This document shows, piece by piece, positions 25,880-33,939 of a DNA stretch of 64,000 nucleotides; within the stretch, counting starts at the first letter, position 1, and each line of letters starts with the position of its first letter. Made by a program: the position numbers and the translations under genes. Origin of the DNA: Dehalococcoidia bacterium (GTDB lineage Bacteria; Chloroflexota; Dehalococcoidia; E44-bin15); contig JBAZMV010000001.1 of assembly GCA_041649635.1 (NCBI GenBank), forward strand, positions 372,001-436,000. Reading direction: 5' to 3'. Under the pieces are notes generated by a model. The model was not told where the DNA came from, did not search any database, and saw nothing but the letters and a program-made list of their open reading frames with translations.

Positions 25880-27294
25880 AGCACCGTCTCAATATAATCA
25901 TCGTGTATAATTATGCGATCAATCACGTTCCGCATCAACAAGCGTTTTGCCGAGAAATCCAGCGAATCCCAGCGCGCTAAAAGATCATCTAGGTCGCGGA
26001 AAGTATATTCGCGCCGCTGTTCCGCAGTGATCTCTCCCCTAGCCTCCGCCCAGATACGGTTAAGCCGCTCCTCCGCAAGCCGCCTCTCTCTCACAATCTC
26101 ACCATCCAAATCACGCAGTTCATCAACCGTGATTTCTCCCTTCGCAGCTTTATCCAAGTTCGCATGGAACCTTCTCTCCAGCGACTTGATCACTTTTTTC
26201 AAATGCGGCTGCTCCAACGTTTGAGGATCAGAGATGCGCTGCGGATTACTGATTAATTTCTCCCGGTTATCGGGACGGCTTAACCTCTGCAAGTCCGCCT
26301 TCACCGCAGTCTCCAGATCATCCACCTTACGGGTATTGTACTGACAGAAGCTCTGATTTGTCCTGGACTGGCATTGATAGTAACGATATTCGCCGCTATG
26401 CTTGATTCCGCTCTTTTTGCTGATCCAGGACTGATTCCTGTTCATGCCGGTCATTTTGTTATTGCATCGACCGCAGTAAACCATGCCCGCGAGCAGAAAA
26501 GGCGTCTTTACCACATGCCCCCTGTGGCTGGCATGCGCGGTAAGCTTCTCCTGAACCTTCTCAAATACCTGGAATGGAACGATAGCGGGATGGCTGCCCG
26601 GCACCCTTAAACCGAAACGCGAAGAAGTACCGACATACGATCTGTTGCGCAGCACGTCCCTGACGCCGACTATGCTCCATCTTCCCCCGCTTCTCGTGGT
26701 GATCTGCCGCTCGTTCAAATATCGAGCGATGAGGCGAACGCCCTTGTTCTCCTGGGAATACAGGCGAAATATCAACGCTATCGTCTCCGCCTCCTCCGGG
26801 ACCAGCTCGAACTTATGATCGCTGCCGATCCTGTATCCAAACGGCGGCTTGCCCAATCCCCTCCCACGCACAGCCCTTAGCTTCATAGCCTCCTTTACCC
26901 GCTCGCCGGTCTTATCGCCATGACTCTGCTCCGACCAGTTGCGAAGGGCTATAGCAAGGGGCTCGCCGCGGAGGCTGTCGATGAAATGTACCCGAACGCC
27001 CAGGACATCAAGCTCGATGAGGCAACGGACTAGTTCCTGGAGATCGGGATGCAGATGACGCATGCTCTTGATTACAATGATAAAATCGCCTTTATTTTTC
27101 CATATATAGCTCAGCATGCTGCGATACTGGGTCCCGCTCACACGCAATCCGGAATCCAGATCGACGAACGCGGTCACCGGTTCGTGGCCGTTCTCGCTGC
27201 AGAACTGGGAGAACATCCTCTCCTGTTCCTTAAGTGTATAGGGAACGCCCTGCTCTACATCAGATGCGACCCTGAAATAGCCGATCGCTTTCAT
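25870..27294 (-). CDS. Large serine recombinase with altered active site
   Basis: A 474-aa member of the large serine recombinases. It has an N-terminal resolvase-type domain (residues 1-135), a recombinase domain (GKPPFGYRIGSD ... GVRDVLRNRSYVG) and a zinc ribbon (VYCGRCNNKM ... YYQCQSRTNQSFCQY). A C-terminal helical part follows. The usual YxRVS nucleophile motif is YFRVAS, with Ala at position 10 where resolvases have Ser10; Ser11 follows. The usual DRLxR motif reads M78-R79-H80-L81-H82, so one arginine is lost. It starts 3 bases after the zinc-ribbon gene stop and overlaps the RNase HI gene, with no attachment site or cargo visible. Inference: a domesticated, perhaps inactive, recombinase rather than a phage integrase. 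Confidence 0.8.
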   Translation of the reverse strand: MKAIGYFRVASDVEQGVPYTLKEQERMFSQFCSENGHEPVTAFVDLDSGLRVSGTQYRSMLSYIWKNKGDFIIVIKSMRHLHPDLQELVRCLIELDVLGVRVHFIDSLRGEPLAIALRNWSEQSHGDKTGERVKEAMKLRAVRGRGLGKPPFGYRIGSDHKFELVPEEAETIALIFRLYSQENKGVRLIARYLNERQITTRSGGRWSIVGVRDVLRNRSYVGTSSRFGLRVPGSHPAIVPFQVFEKVQEKLTAHASHRGHVVKTPFLLAGMVYCGRCNNKMTGMNRNQSWISKKSGIKHSGEYRYYQCQSRTNQSFCQYNTRKVDDLETAVKADLQRLSRPDNREKLISNPQRISDPQTLEQPHLKKVIKSLERRFHANLDKAAKGEITVDELRDLDGEIVRERRLAEERLNRIWAEARGEITAEQRREYTFRDLDDLLARWDSLDFSAKRLLMRNVIDRIIIHDDYIETVLWL

Positions 27295-27297
27295 AAT

Positions 27298-28020
27298 TTA
27301 ACTCAGATACAGAATCCTCTCGCAACTGCCGCACTGAACCAGCGCGTTCCCTGTCTTGATCTGTTTCAATTTATTTATCGGCAGCACGATACGGCACCCC
27401 TGGCACATCCCCTGCTCGACCCTGGCTACCGCCTTTCCCTGCCGTCTGTTGCGTAGATTCTCATAGAGTTTAAGAGTAGCCGCGTCAACCTTGGCGACCA
27501 TTTCATTACGATTCAACTCTAATTTCGCGATTTCTATGTCCAGATCTGCTCTCTCCTGCAGCAATACCCCCTGCGCCTTCTTCCATTCTTCCTCGATGGC
27601 AACTACTTCCTGTTGCTTGATCTTTATCCGATCCTTCTCGGCTTCTACTTCAGTCATTAATTCAAGTATTTTATCTTCCAGTTCCTTTATCTTTCGATTA
27701 TAACTCTCAACCTGCTCCTTCAAGCTTACAAGCTCCTTGGGATTCTTCACCGCACCACCGTAAAGCCTGTCTCCCGCGACCGCCGCTTTTGCGCGCGCGT
27801 CTTCGACATCCATCTCCAACCCGCGCATCAGATGCTCCGTCTCTTCCAATTTCTTCTGCTGCTGCACCAGCGCCACGCGCCCTTCGATCAAAGCATTGCT
27901 TTCGCCAATGCTAGAAATTGTCTTTGATAGCTCTTGCCTTCTCGAATCTATATCCAGATCGAGTTCCTGCATGTCATATAGCTGTTTAGCTTCACTCAAT
28001 TCGCTGCCCTCAGGCCTCAT
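27298..28020 (-). CDS. C4-type zinc-ribbon coiled-coil protein
   Basis: A 240-aa protein of the PF02591 zf-RING_7/CdsZ-like family. Residues 1-180 form a long heptad-type coiled coil (LDIDSRRQELSKTISSIGES, VESYNRKIKELEDKILELM). The C-terminal ribbon is VEQGMCQGCRIVLPINKL then LVQCGSCERILYLS, with two CxxC pairs. GDRLYGGAVKNPKELVSLKE in the middle is a family motif. Proteins of this family bind RNA or chaperone targets in some bacteria, but the role here is unknown. It heads an operon with the recombinase and RNase HI. Confidence 0.85.
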   Translation of the reverse strand: MRPEGSELSEAKQLYDMQELDLDIDSRRQELSKTISSIGESNALIEGRVALVQQQKKLEETEHLMRGLEMDVEDARAKAAVAGDRLYGGAVKNPKELVSLKEQVESYNRKIKELEDKILELMTEVEAEKDRIKIKQQEVVAIEEEWKKAQGVLLQERADLDIEIAKLELNRNEMVAKVDAATLKLYENLRNRRQGKAVARVEQGMCQGCRIVLPINKLKQIKTGNALVQCGSCERILYLS

Positions 28021-28165
28021 TCTATGTTAAGGCCAATAGGCTGTCAACAACGAGCAAGCTCTTATAGACATCAATGATCGGTTGCTGAAACCTCCACATC
28101 TGCGGCTCTGTTGCACACAAAGAGCAACCCTAGTAAAATGTTACAATCACATTCATTCAACTGCC

Positions 28166-29491
28166 ATGAAGAAAAGAATCCTTATCTCTCTGTTACTCAT
28201 GCTAGCTATAACAGCGTCTGGCGTGGCCATACCTGAGGGTGAGCCAGCCCGCGCCGACGGCTGGACAGCGATGAGCGGCGTGCCGGACAGCGACCTCTTC
28301 GGGATATGGGGAACATCTTCATCTAATGTGTACGCCGTAGGCGCAGTTGACACGGCCGGTATCATCCTACACTACGACGGCAGCAATTGGAGCGAGGTTT
28401 ATTCTGGGGGCAGCATACTCACCGAAATCTGGGGAAGTTCTTCATCCGATATCTTCGCAGTAGGACGCGGCGGCACCATCTTGCACTACGATGGAAGTTC
28501 GTGGAGCTCGATGAGCGGCGTGCCGGACAGCGACCTCTGGGGAATATGGGGTGCATCCGGTAACGACGTGTATGCCGTTGGTAGCGGCGGAACCATTCTG
28601 CATTTCGATAGCAGTGGTTGGAGCCCGATGGAATCCGGGACCGAGAACACCCTCCATGATATATGGGGCACTTCCCTAACAAATGTCTTCGCCGTAGGAC
28701 TTAATATTTCAACAGGCGGGGGCACGATTTTTAAATTTGATAGTATAACGTGGAGCGAAATGAACATAGGCCCTGCCGATTATCTATATGGCATATGGGG
28801 TGTCTCTGCATCCGCCATCTTCGCTGTAGGCTACGATGGGGAGATCCTCCGCTACAGTGGAAGCAGTTGGACCGAGATACACAGCCATACAGGTTGGGTA
28901 CTTACCGACATATGGGGTACATCATTATCCGACATATATACGGTCGGGTGGGATGGCATTGTTCTACATTACAACGGAGCTACCTGGCAACCTATGACCA
29001 GCGGCTCTACGAACAATCTATGGGGACTTTGGGGATCATCATCTGATATCTTCGCGGTCGGATGGGAAAGCACAATATTACATTACTCGTCAGGAGCAAC
29101 ACCTGCTCCGACTTCCCAACCTACATATACTCAGACACCCGATGGCACTGCCACCCCAACCCCATCGCCAAGCTCATCTCTGACTCCAACGCAAACTCTA
29201 CCTCCAACCGCATCACCAACGGGCATCCCGACATCCACGACCGTCACACCCACATTCATGCCGACAGCAACTGAATCAACCACCCCCACCGTTACTCCTC
29301 CTCCAAGCCCAACACCGGAACCGGTTGATTCTCCGCCATGGTACAAAGGCACATGGTTTGGCATCTGGATCGCAGCATTCTGGCTAGTCGCCGCGGGAGC
29401 GATTGTATGGTTGTTGAAGCAACGCAGGCCGCCTTCCAAACCAAATAAGAAAAATAAATCATCACAATCATTAGAAGGCAAAAAGAAATGA
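28166..29491 (+). CDS. Surface-anchored seven-repeat beta-propeller-like protein
   Basis: A 441-aa exported protein. The signal peptide is MKKRILISLLLMLAITASGV. Then come seven repeats of about 40 residues, each of the form LxxIWGTSSSDIFAVGxxG followed by ILHYDGSxWSxM, the number expected for a seven-bladed propeller. A Thr/Pro/Ser linker of about 80 residues follows (TPAPTSQPTYTQT ... PPPSPTPEP). A C-terminal membrane helix WFGIWIAAFWLVAAGAIVWL and a basic tail KQRRPPSKPNKKNK end the protein, so the propeller faces outward. No ligand can be inferred. ATG 28166 is preferred over 28082 because the signal peptide begins there. Confidence 0.8.
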   Translation: MKKRILISLLLMLAITASGVAIPEGEPARADGWTAMSGVPDSDLFGIWGTSSSNVYAVGAVDTAGIILHYDGSNWSEVYSGGSILTEIWGSSSSDIFAVGRGGTILHYDGSSWSSMSGVPDSDLWGIWGASGNDVYAVGSGGTILHFDSSGWSPMESGTENTLHDIWGTSLTNVFAVGLNISTGGGTIFKFDSITWSEMNIGPADYLYGIWGVSASAIFAVGYDGEILRYSGSSWTEIHSHTGWVLTDIWGTSLSDIYTVGWDGIVLHYNGATWQPMTSGSTNNLWGLWGSSSDIFAVGWESTILHYSSGATPAPTSQPTYTQTPDGTATPTPSPSSSLTPTQTLPPTASPTGIPTSTTVTPTFMPTATESTTPTVTPPPSPTPEPVDSPPWYKGTWFGIWIAAFWLVAAGAIVWLLKQRRPPSKPNKKNKSSQSLEGKKK

Positions 29492-29667
29492 GCATTCTCC
29501 GTAATCCCGATATCCAACTGAAGAATGCACAGCGTTCTGATATGAACTGTCTCTAATATTAGATAAATAAATATAATCCCTGCCGTGCCTGATTCACTAG
29601 TAACTATAGTATGACTGGCACGGTAGTCCAATAAAGTATAATTTTACTAAAATACCCTTAATATGTA

Positions 29668-29696
29668 TTGACATGGTGAATTGTATATGTTAGCAT
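29668..29696 (+). promoter_or_regulatory. Promoter ahead of the BACON-like gene
   Basis: TTGACA, 17-bp spacer, TAGCAT. It lies 90 bases before the ATG at 29787. The 29492-29667 stretch before it holds an imperfect hairpin (TGCCGTGCC ... GGCACGGTA, 29581-29626) that may end the propeller gene; nothing else is seen there. Confidence 0.6.
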
Positions 29697-29786
29697 TAGC
29701 CATTAAATAAAAACAGGATTATGGGTTTACCTTATCCGTCAATCATACTTAACAGTCAAGTTGGTCTAGTAAGAAAAGGAGGGCTT

Positions 29787-30944
29787 ATGAAAAAGGTATT
29801 ATTGCTCAGTCTAATCTTAGCCCTGGTCGGGATGACAATCCTCCCTGCTGTTACGGTACCTAAATCAGCAGAAGCCGGATTGTTTGATGCAACAATTACT
29901 TGCGATCCTGTTGAGTTGAATTTTATCCATTACACAGGGGTGCCAGAGACTCTACTGGGATTCATACCTCTAGAAACCCAAAAAGTAACTGTAACTTCAG
30001 ATAAATTCTGGTCAGCGAGTGATAATGCTGACTGGCTTACCCTTTTAGCTACGGTATTCCCGGGTGAAGGCGAATTGACAGTTTAGCTCAACAACAACGT
30101 GGATGACCTCGAGGCAGGGACATATACGGCTACAATTACAGTTACAGCCAGCGGTTTATTCGCTAGCGCGTCCGCCACCATAGATGTAACCCTAGAAGTG
30201 ATAGAGCCAAAAGTAATGGGCCCTATTGGCATCGGGATGCTGAATATTCTCGACACCTCCACGGAGAACTACGGCGGCTTTGTAGTGAACCTGCTTACCA
30301 ATCCGGACGACGCGATGGACATGCAGGCAATAGAGACGGACGGTTGCTTTAACCTGATGTTGCAGAGAGGGGACGAGATACCTGGATTGGGGACCCCTCT
30401 TACTGGGGGAACACTAGATATCAACGGAGAGAGCAACCAGATCATAGAAGGAGTCGTTGCCGATTTCACCGGGCTTATGGCTATGATGGGCGGAGCTTTG
30501 CCGCCCGAACTAACCAGTTTCGACTGGGGTGATAACGCAGCTGTAATATTCGCAACTGATGATGGTGGTGCGTATATAGGCATATTACTCGCCGACCTGC
30601 CTACATTGCTTACTGGTCTCCCTGATCTTCTCCCGCTACTGGGAGGCATGCTTTCAGATGAAGAAGCGGAGGTCACTTCTCTGCCCGCACCTTCGGGTAA
30701 GGATCCAACTGTGGGCGCCCCTACTGGTTCAGTCATAAATGAACCATCGCCCGAACTTGTGATACCTTTGAAACCAATTCTTAATCTTCTCCCTACTTTG
30801 ATGCCTGTGATGATTGACCTTCTGAGCAATGAAACCGTTATCGGAATAATTGATATCATCGCACCGCTTACAGGGCTAATCCCTCCGATAATGATTGTTA
30901 TGCCAATGAACGTATTACTGGAGCTCTTTAGCGGTTTAATGTAA
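29787..30944 (+). pseudogene. Secreted BACON/Ig-like domain protein interrupted by one in-frame TAG
   Basis: The gene starts MKKVLLLSLILALVGMTILP (signal peptide) behind AAAAGGAGGG. A BACON/Ig-like domain runs through TITCDPVELNFIHYTGVP and SASDNADWLTLLA to FPGEGELTV. There a TAG stands at 30084-30086. The same frame continues at once with LNNNVDDLEAGTYTATITVT, which is the second half of the same domain type (the usual aaGtYtatItVta strand). The rest, to 30944, is a 250-aa secreted domain ending in hydrophobic helices (GIIDIIAPLTGLIPPIMIVM). Length and frame are otherwise intact. It could be a recent nonsense mutation (Ser TCG to TAG is one base), a sequencing error, or readthrough. The same frame is free of other stops. 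Confidence 0.75.
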
Positions 30945-30978
30945 CCATAGTTTAATCGGCATATTCACAACAAAGATC

Positions 30979-31014
30979 AAAGAGAGCGGGAATAAATCCC
31001 GCTCTCTTTATTTT
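30979..31014 (+). terminator. Rho-independent terminator
   Basis: AAAGAGAGCGGG, loop AATAAAT, CCCGCTCTCTTT, then ATTTT. A perfect 12-bp stem just after the BACON-like gene. The A-run on the other side would let it work in both directions. Confidence 0.85.
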
Positions 31015-31046
31015 CAGGCACTAGTATATATACTCGTGCCTGTTTT
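31015..31046 (+). terminator. Second hairpin terminator
   Basis: CAGGCACTAGTA, loop TATA, TACTCGTGCCTG (one mismatch), then TTTT. It directly follows the first terminator. Confidence 0.6.
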
Positions 31047-31144
31047 CATTTTGTCTTCAGCCTACGAAATGCTATACTGCAATATATCCAATCACTAAAC
31101 CCGCGACAGAGGTTCAAACATGCGGCAGCCGGAGGAATATTCCG

Positions 31145-31516
31145 ATGAAAAGACAAATCATCATAAAGGCAGGCGCCGTTAAGGCTATAGCTGACATCGA
31201 CGATTCCGGAACAGCTGATGCAATATGGCAGGCGCTGCCTATAAAAGGCACGGCTAACATTTGGGGCGACGAGGTCTACTTTGAGATACCTGTCGACCTC
31301 GAGTTGGACGATGGCAAGGAGCTTGTATCGGAGGGAGACCTGGGTTACTGGCCCGCTGGCAACTGTTTCTGTATCTTTTTCGGTCCGACCCCCATGAGCA
31401 AGGGTAGCGAAATCCGCCCCGCCAGCGCGGTGAACGTCTTTGGCAAAATCGTCGGCGACGCAAAGACTTTCAAGCAGGTGAAAGAAGGCGATCCGATAAC
31501 GGTCGAACAGGCATAA
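31145..31516 (+). CDS. Cyclophilin-like fold protein
   Basis: A 123-aa protein of the cyclophilin-like TM1367/DUF369 type. Typical segments are the opening MKRQIIIKAGAVKAIADID, ADAIWQALPIKGTANIWGDE, VYFEIPVDLEL, GDLGYWPAGNCFCIFFGPTP and SKGSEIRPASAVNVFGKI. The fold is known but the enzyme activity is not; it lacks the usual peptidyl-prolyl isomerase active-site residues. A GGAGGAATATTCCG site precedes the ATG. The YjbQ gene begins 25 bases after the stop, so the two form an operon. Confidence 0.85.
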   Translation: MKRQIIIKAGAVKAIADIDDSGTADAIWQALPIKGTANIWGDEVYFEIPVDLELDDGKELVSEGDLGYWPAGNCFCIFFGPTPMSKGSEIRPASAVNVFGKIVGDAKTFKQVKEGDPITVEQA

Positions 31517-31541
31517 TACTCAGTGATTGCGAGGTAAATCT

Positions 31542-31955
31542 ATGAAAACCGCTACCGAGTACATATGGATACATACTAAAAAGCTGCGTGAGTTCGTCAA
31601 CATGACCGACAGGGTGGAATCATTCGTAATTAAAAGCGGCATCAAAGACGGTTTCTTGCTTGTATCGGCGATGCACATCACCGCCGGCGTATACGTCAAC
31701 GATGCCGAATACGGCCTTATCGCCGACATAGAGGAATGGCTGGAGAAGCTGGCCCCCTACCGGGAAGATTACCGGCACCACCGCACCGGAGAAACCAACG
31801 GCGACGCGCACCTGAAGAGCCTCTTAATACATCACGAGGTCACCGTGCCGATAACGGACGGGAAGCTCGACCTCGGGCCCTGGCAGCAGATATATTACGC
31901 CGAGTTCGACGGCCAGCGGGACAAGCGCATAATCCTGAAGGCGATGGGAGAATAA
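31542..31955 (+). CDS. YjbQ family protein (secondary thiamine-phosphate synthase type)
   Basis: A 137-aa UPF0047/YjbQ protein. Motifs: FVIKSGIKDGFLLVSAMHIT, AGVYVNDAEYGLIADIEEWL, YRHHRTGETNGDAHLKSLLI, HHEVTVPITDGKLDLGPWQQ and YYAEFDGQRDKRI. The histidines of the last segments form the metal or phosphate site. E. coli YjbQ has weak thiamine-phosphate synthase activity; the physiological role is unsettled. ATG 31542 has GAGG 7 bases upstream, better than the in-frame ATG at 31527. It probably shares a transcript with the cyclophilin-like gene. Confidence 0.9.
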   Translation: MKTATEYIWIHTKKLREFVNMTDRVESFVIKSGIKDGFLLVSAMHITAGVYVNDAEYGLIADIEEWLEKLAPYREDYRHHRTGETNGDAHLKSLLIHHEVTVPITDGKLDLGPWQQIYYAEFDGQRDKRIILKAMGE

Positions 31956-31976
31956 GCAGCGCCGTCAAATCGACAG

Positions 31977-32810
31977 TTACCCTTTCAGAAACTCTATCAC
32001 TTCCCTGTTGAACTTTTTGCTCATCTCCATGAAGAATGAATGTGAACCCTGCTGAAACTCGATGAGCTTGGCGCCGGGTATGTTCCGCGCCACTATACGC
32101 GAGAATTCTATCGGCACTATCTTATCATCGGTACCCGCTAAAACGAGGGTCGGGGCTTTTATCTGGTTCAGCCTGTCGATGGTGTTATGAGTCGACACAG
32201 CCCTGAGCTGATCCAGCACCCCGCTAGGGCCGACTTTCTTGAAATAGTACCTGGAGCCGAGCGTCATCGGTATGCGAAATACGGAGCGGTTAAACGCATT
32301 CTTAGTTAAACCGACCATGACCTTAACAGCATCAATACTGGCGGGATCTTCCATGATCCTGCGGTTGAAATCCTCCCCCAGGCCGGTGCTCCTGTTCAGT
32401 TCGGCGTTTTTCCTATCCCATGTTTCCTTGTTCGCAGTATCGTTCATGCCCGGCGTCGTCGCCGCCAGTATCAGCTTATTCACACGCTGAGGATAGCTGA
32501 TGGCGACCTCCTGCGCTATCATGCTGCCCAGCGACACGCCGACGATATGCGCTCGTTCGATATTGAGGGCGTCGAGCAACCCGACGATATCCTGCGCCAT
32601 CCTGCGCATTGTATAAGCCTCGCCCATCCTGGAGATCTTGCCCACGCCACGGCTGTTCATGGCTATCACCCTGAAGTACTTGCTCAATGTGGGTATATTC
32701 AAGAACCACGATTCCTTAACCGCCCCCAGCCCCATGATCAGCATCACCACCTCCCCTCTACCACGCTCGCTATAAGAGATTTTTATGTCATCGACTTTGA
32801 CAACAGGCAT
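31977..32810 (-). CDS. Alpha/beta hydrolase
   Basis: A 277-aa alpha/beta-fold hydrolase. It opens MPVVKVDDIKISYSERGRGE with the oxyanion segment MLIMGLGAV. The nucleophile elbow is HIVGVSLGSMIAQEVA. The acid lies in LVLAGTDDKIVPIEFS and the catalytic histidine in FQQGSHSFFMEM. No signal peptide, so cytoplasmic. The sequence resembles the esterase/3-oxoadipate enol-lactonase branch, but the substrate is open. It converges with YjbQ, 21 bases apart, and stands alone on its strand. Confidence 0.88.
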   Translation of the reverse strand: MPVVKVDDIKISYSERGRGEVVMLIMGLGAVKESWFLNIPTLSKYFRVIAMNSRGVGKISRMGEAYTMRRMAQDIVGLLDALNIERAHIVGVSLGSMIAQEVAISYPQRVNKLILAATTPGMNDTANKETWDRKNAELNRSTGLGEDFNRRIMEDPASIDAVKVMVGLTKNAFNRSVFRIPMTLGSRYYFKKVGPSGVLDQLRAVSTHNTIDRLNQIKAPTLVLAGTDDKIVPIEFSRIVARNIPGAKLIEFQQGSHSFFMEMSKKFNREVIEFLKG

Positions 32811-33059
32811 TGCTTCTGCCCTCCCGTCTGTTTGCGTGGACCAAATGTAATTCGGCGATTATACACCATCGTCACAATAATCGCCAATATCCCGGAAACA
32901 TAAAGGTTTTAAGCTACTTATTTTGACCTTGCCGGAAACCGGTTCCATCAAATCAACCCCGCTGACTGATATGAGCTTGATTTATTCTCTGAAACGGGAT
33001 ATAATCTGCGTTCCACATAGATAGTACCCAATGCCAAATATTAAAGGAGGTGCATTGCC

Positions 33060-33578
33060 ATGACACAGGAAGGAAAGCCAAAACATGCCACTATCGAGTT
33101 CGCCATATCAGAGCTGGCCAGTAAGAGCAGCTTCGTCCGTGTCGATGCGCGCAATTATCTTGTGTCGATGAAAGACAAAGCGGTGCCCCATCTGATAGAG
33201 GCGCTGAAAAGCGAAAGCCAGTGGGTGCGATGGGAAGCGGCCAAGGCCCTCAGCAAAATAGGAGACCCGGCTGCATCGCAGGCCCTCATCGAAGCCCTTG
33301 AGGATAAGATGTTCGACGTGCGGTGGATTGCGGCGGAAGGCCTCATAGCCATCGGTCGCAAATCCCTCATTCCGTTACTGGCCGCACTAACCAAAAAGGG
33401 CGACTCCCTCTGGCTCAGGGAAGGCGCGCACCATGTGATACACGACCTGATGCGTGAAGACCTCAAGACCGTCTTTGGCCCTGTATTGGAGGAAATAGAA
33501 AAACCCGAGGGCAAGCTGGCGGTGCCGCGCGTGGCAGAGAGCGCTCTAGCCGAACTGAGGAAGATACTGGGGCAATAA
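33060..33578 (+). CDS. HEAT-repeat (PBS-lyase type) protein
   Basis: A 172-aa helical-repeat protein. About four HEAT repeats are seen, with helices such as AVPHLIEALKSESQWVRWEA, AKALSKIGDPAASQALIEAL, and MFDVRWIAAEGLIAIGRKSL. It is probably a protein-binding scaffold; no enzymatic site is visible. A strong AAAGGAGGTG stands 8 bases before the ATG. It lies alone, followed by tRNA-Met on the other strand. The gap before it (32811-33059) shows no other gene. Confidence 0.85.
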   Translation: MTQEGKPKHATIEFAISELASKSSFVRVDARNYLVSMKDKAVPHLIEALKSESQWVRWEAAKALSKIGDPAASQALIEALEDKMFDVRWIAAEGLIAIGRKSLIPLLAALTKKGDSLWLREGAHHVIHDLMREDLKTVFGPVLEEIEKPEGKLAVPRVAESALAELRKILGQ

Positions 33579-33602
33579 GCGACTCATCCCAGAGGAAAAA
33601 AC

Positions 33603-33677
<75 letters not shown>

Positions 33678-33745
33678 ACGAGGCAACGTCTAGTCTACAA
33701 AACAACAGGCCTTAAGTCAAGCTGATGTTATGTGCGCCACCCGAC

Positions 33746-33802
33746 GTAGGGGCGAACCTATGTGTTCGCCCGCTGTGGGCAGACACGTAGGTCTGCCCCT
33801 AC
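33746..33802. repeat. Inverted REP pair (REPIN-like)
   Basis: GTAG with GGGCGAAC-CTATGT-GTTCGCCC, spacer GCTGT, then GGGCAGAC-ACGTAG-GTCTGCCC with CTAC. The outer GTAG and CTAC face outward. A GTCCTTCC-GC-GGAAGGAC palindrome follows at 33823-33840, itself trailed by a GCCCCTAC half-element. Confidence 0.85.
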
Positions 33803-33872
33803 GGGACACCCCTAACACCCCGGTCCTTCCGCGGAAGGACGCCCCTACAGGAGACGAAACCATCGACACCCT

Positions 33873-33900
33873 TTGTTTTTTCTACGCGTTGGCATATAAT
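33873..33900 (+). promoter_or_regulatory. Promoter of leuS
   Basis: TTGTTT (33873-33878), 16-bp spacer, TATAAT (33895-33900). The -10 is perfect, the -35 weak. Predicted leader about 33 bases. Confidence 0.5.
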
Positions 33901-33939
33901 CAATGACGAGTATTTAATCGAACGAATGATGAAAATATT

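Noticed and set aside
30084..30086. Pyrrolysine or other recoding of TAG
   Set aside because: No pyrrolysine genes or insertion signal seen in the window, the protein is an Ig-like surface domain, and one substitution explains the stop.
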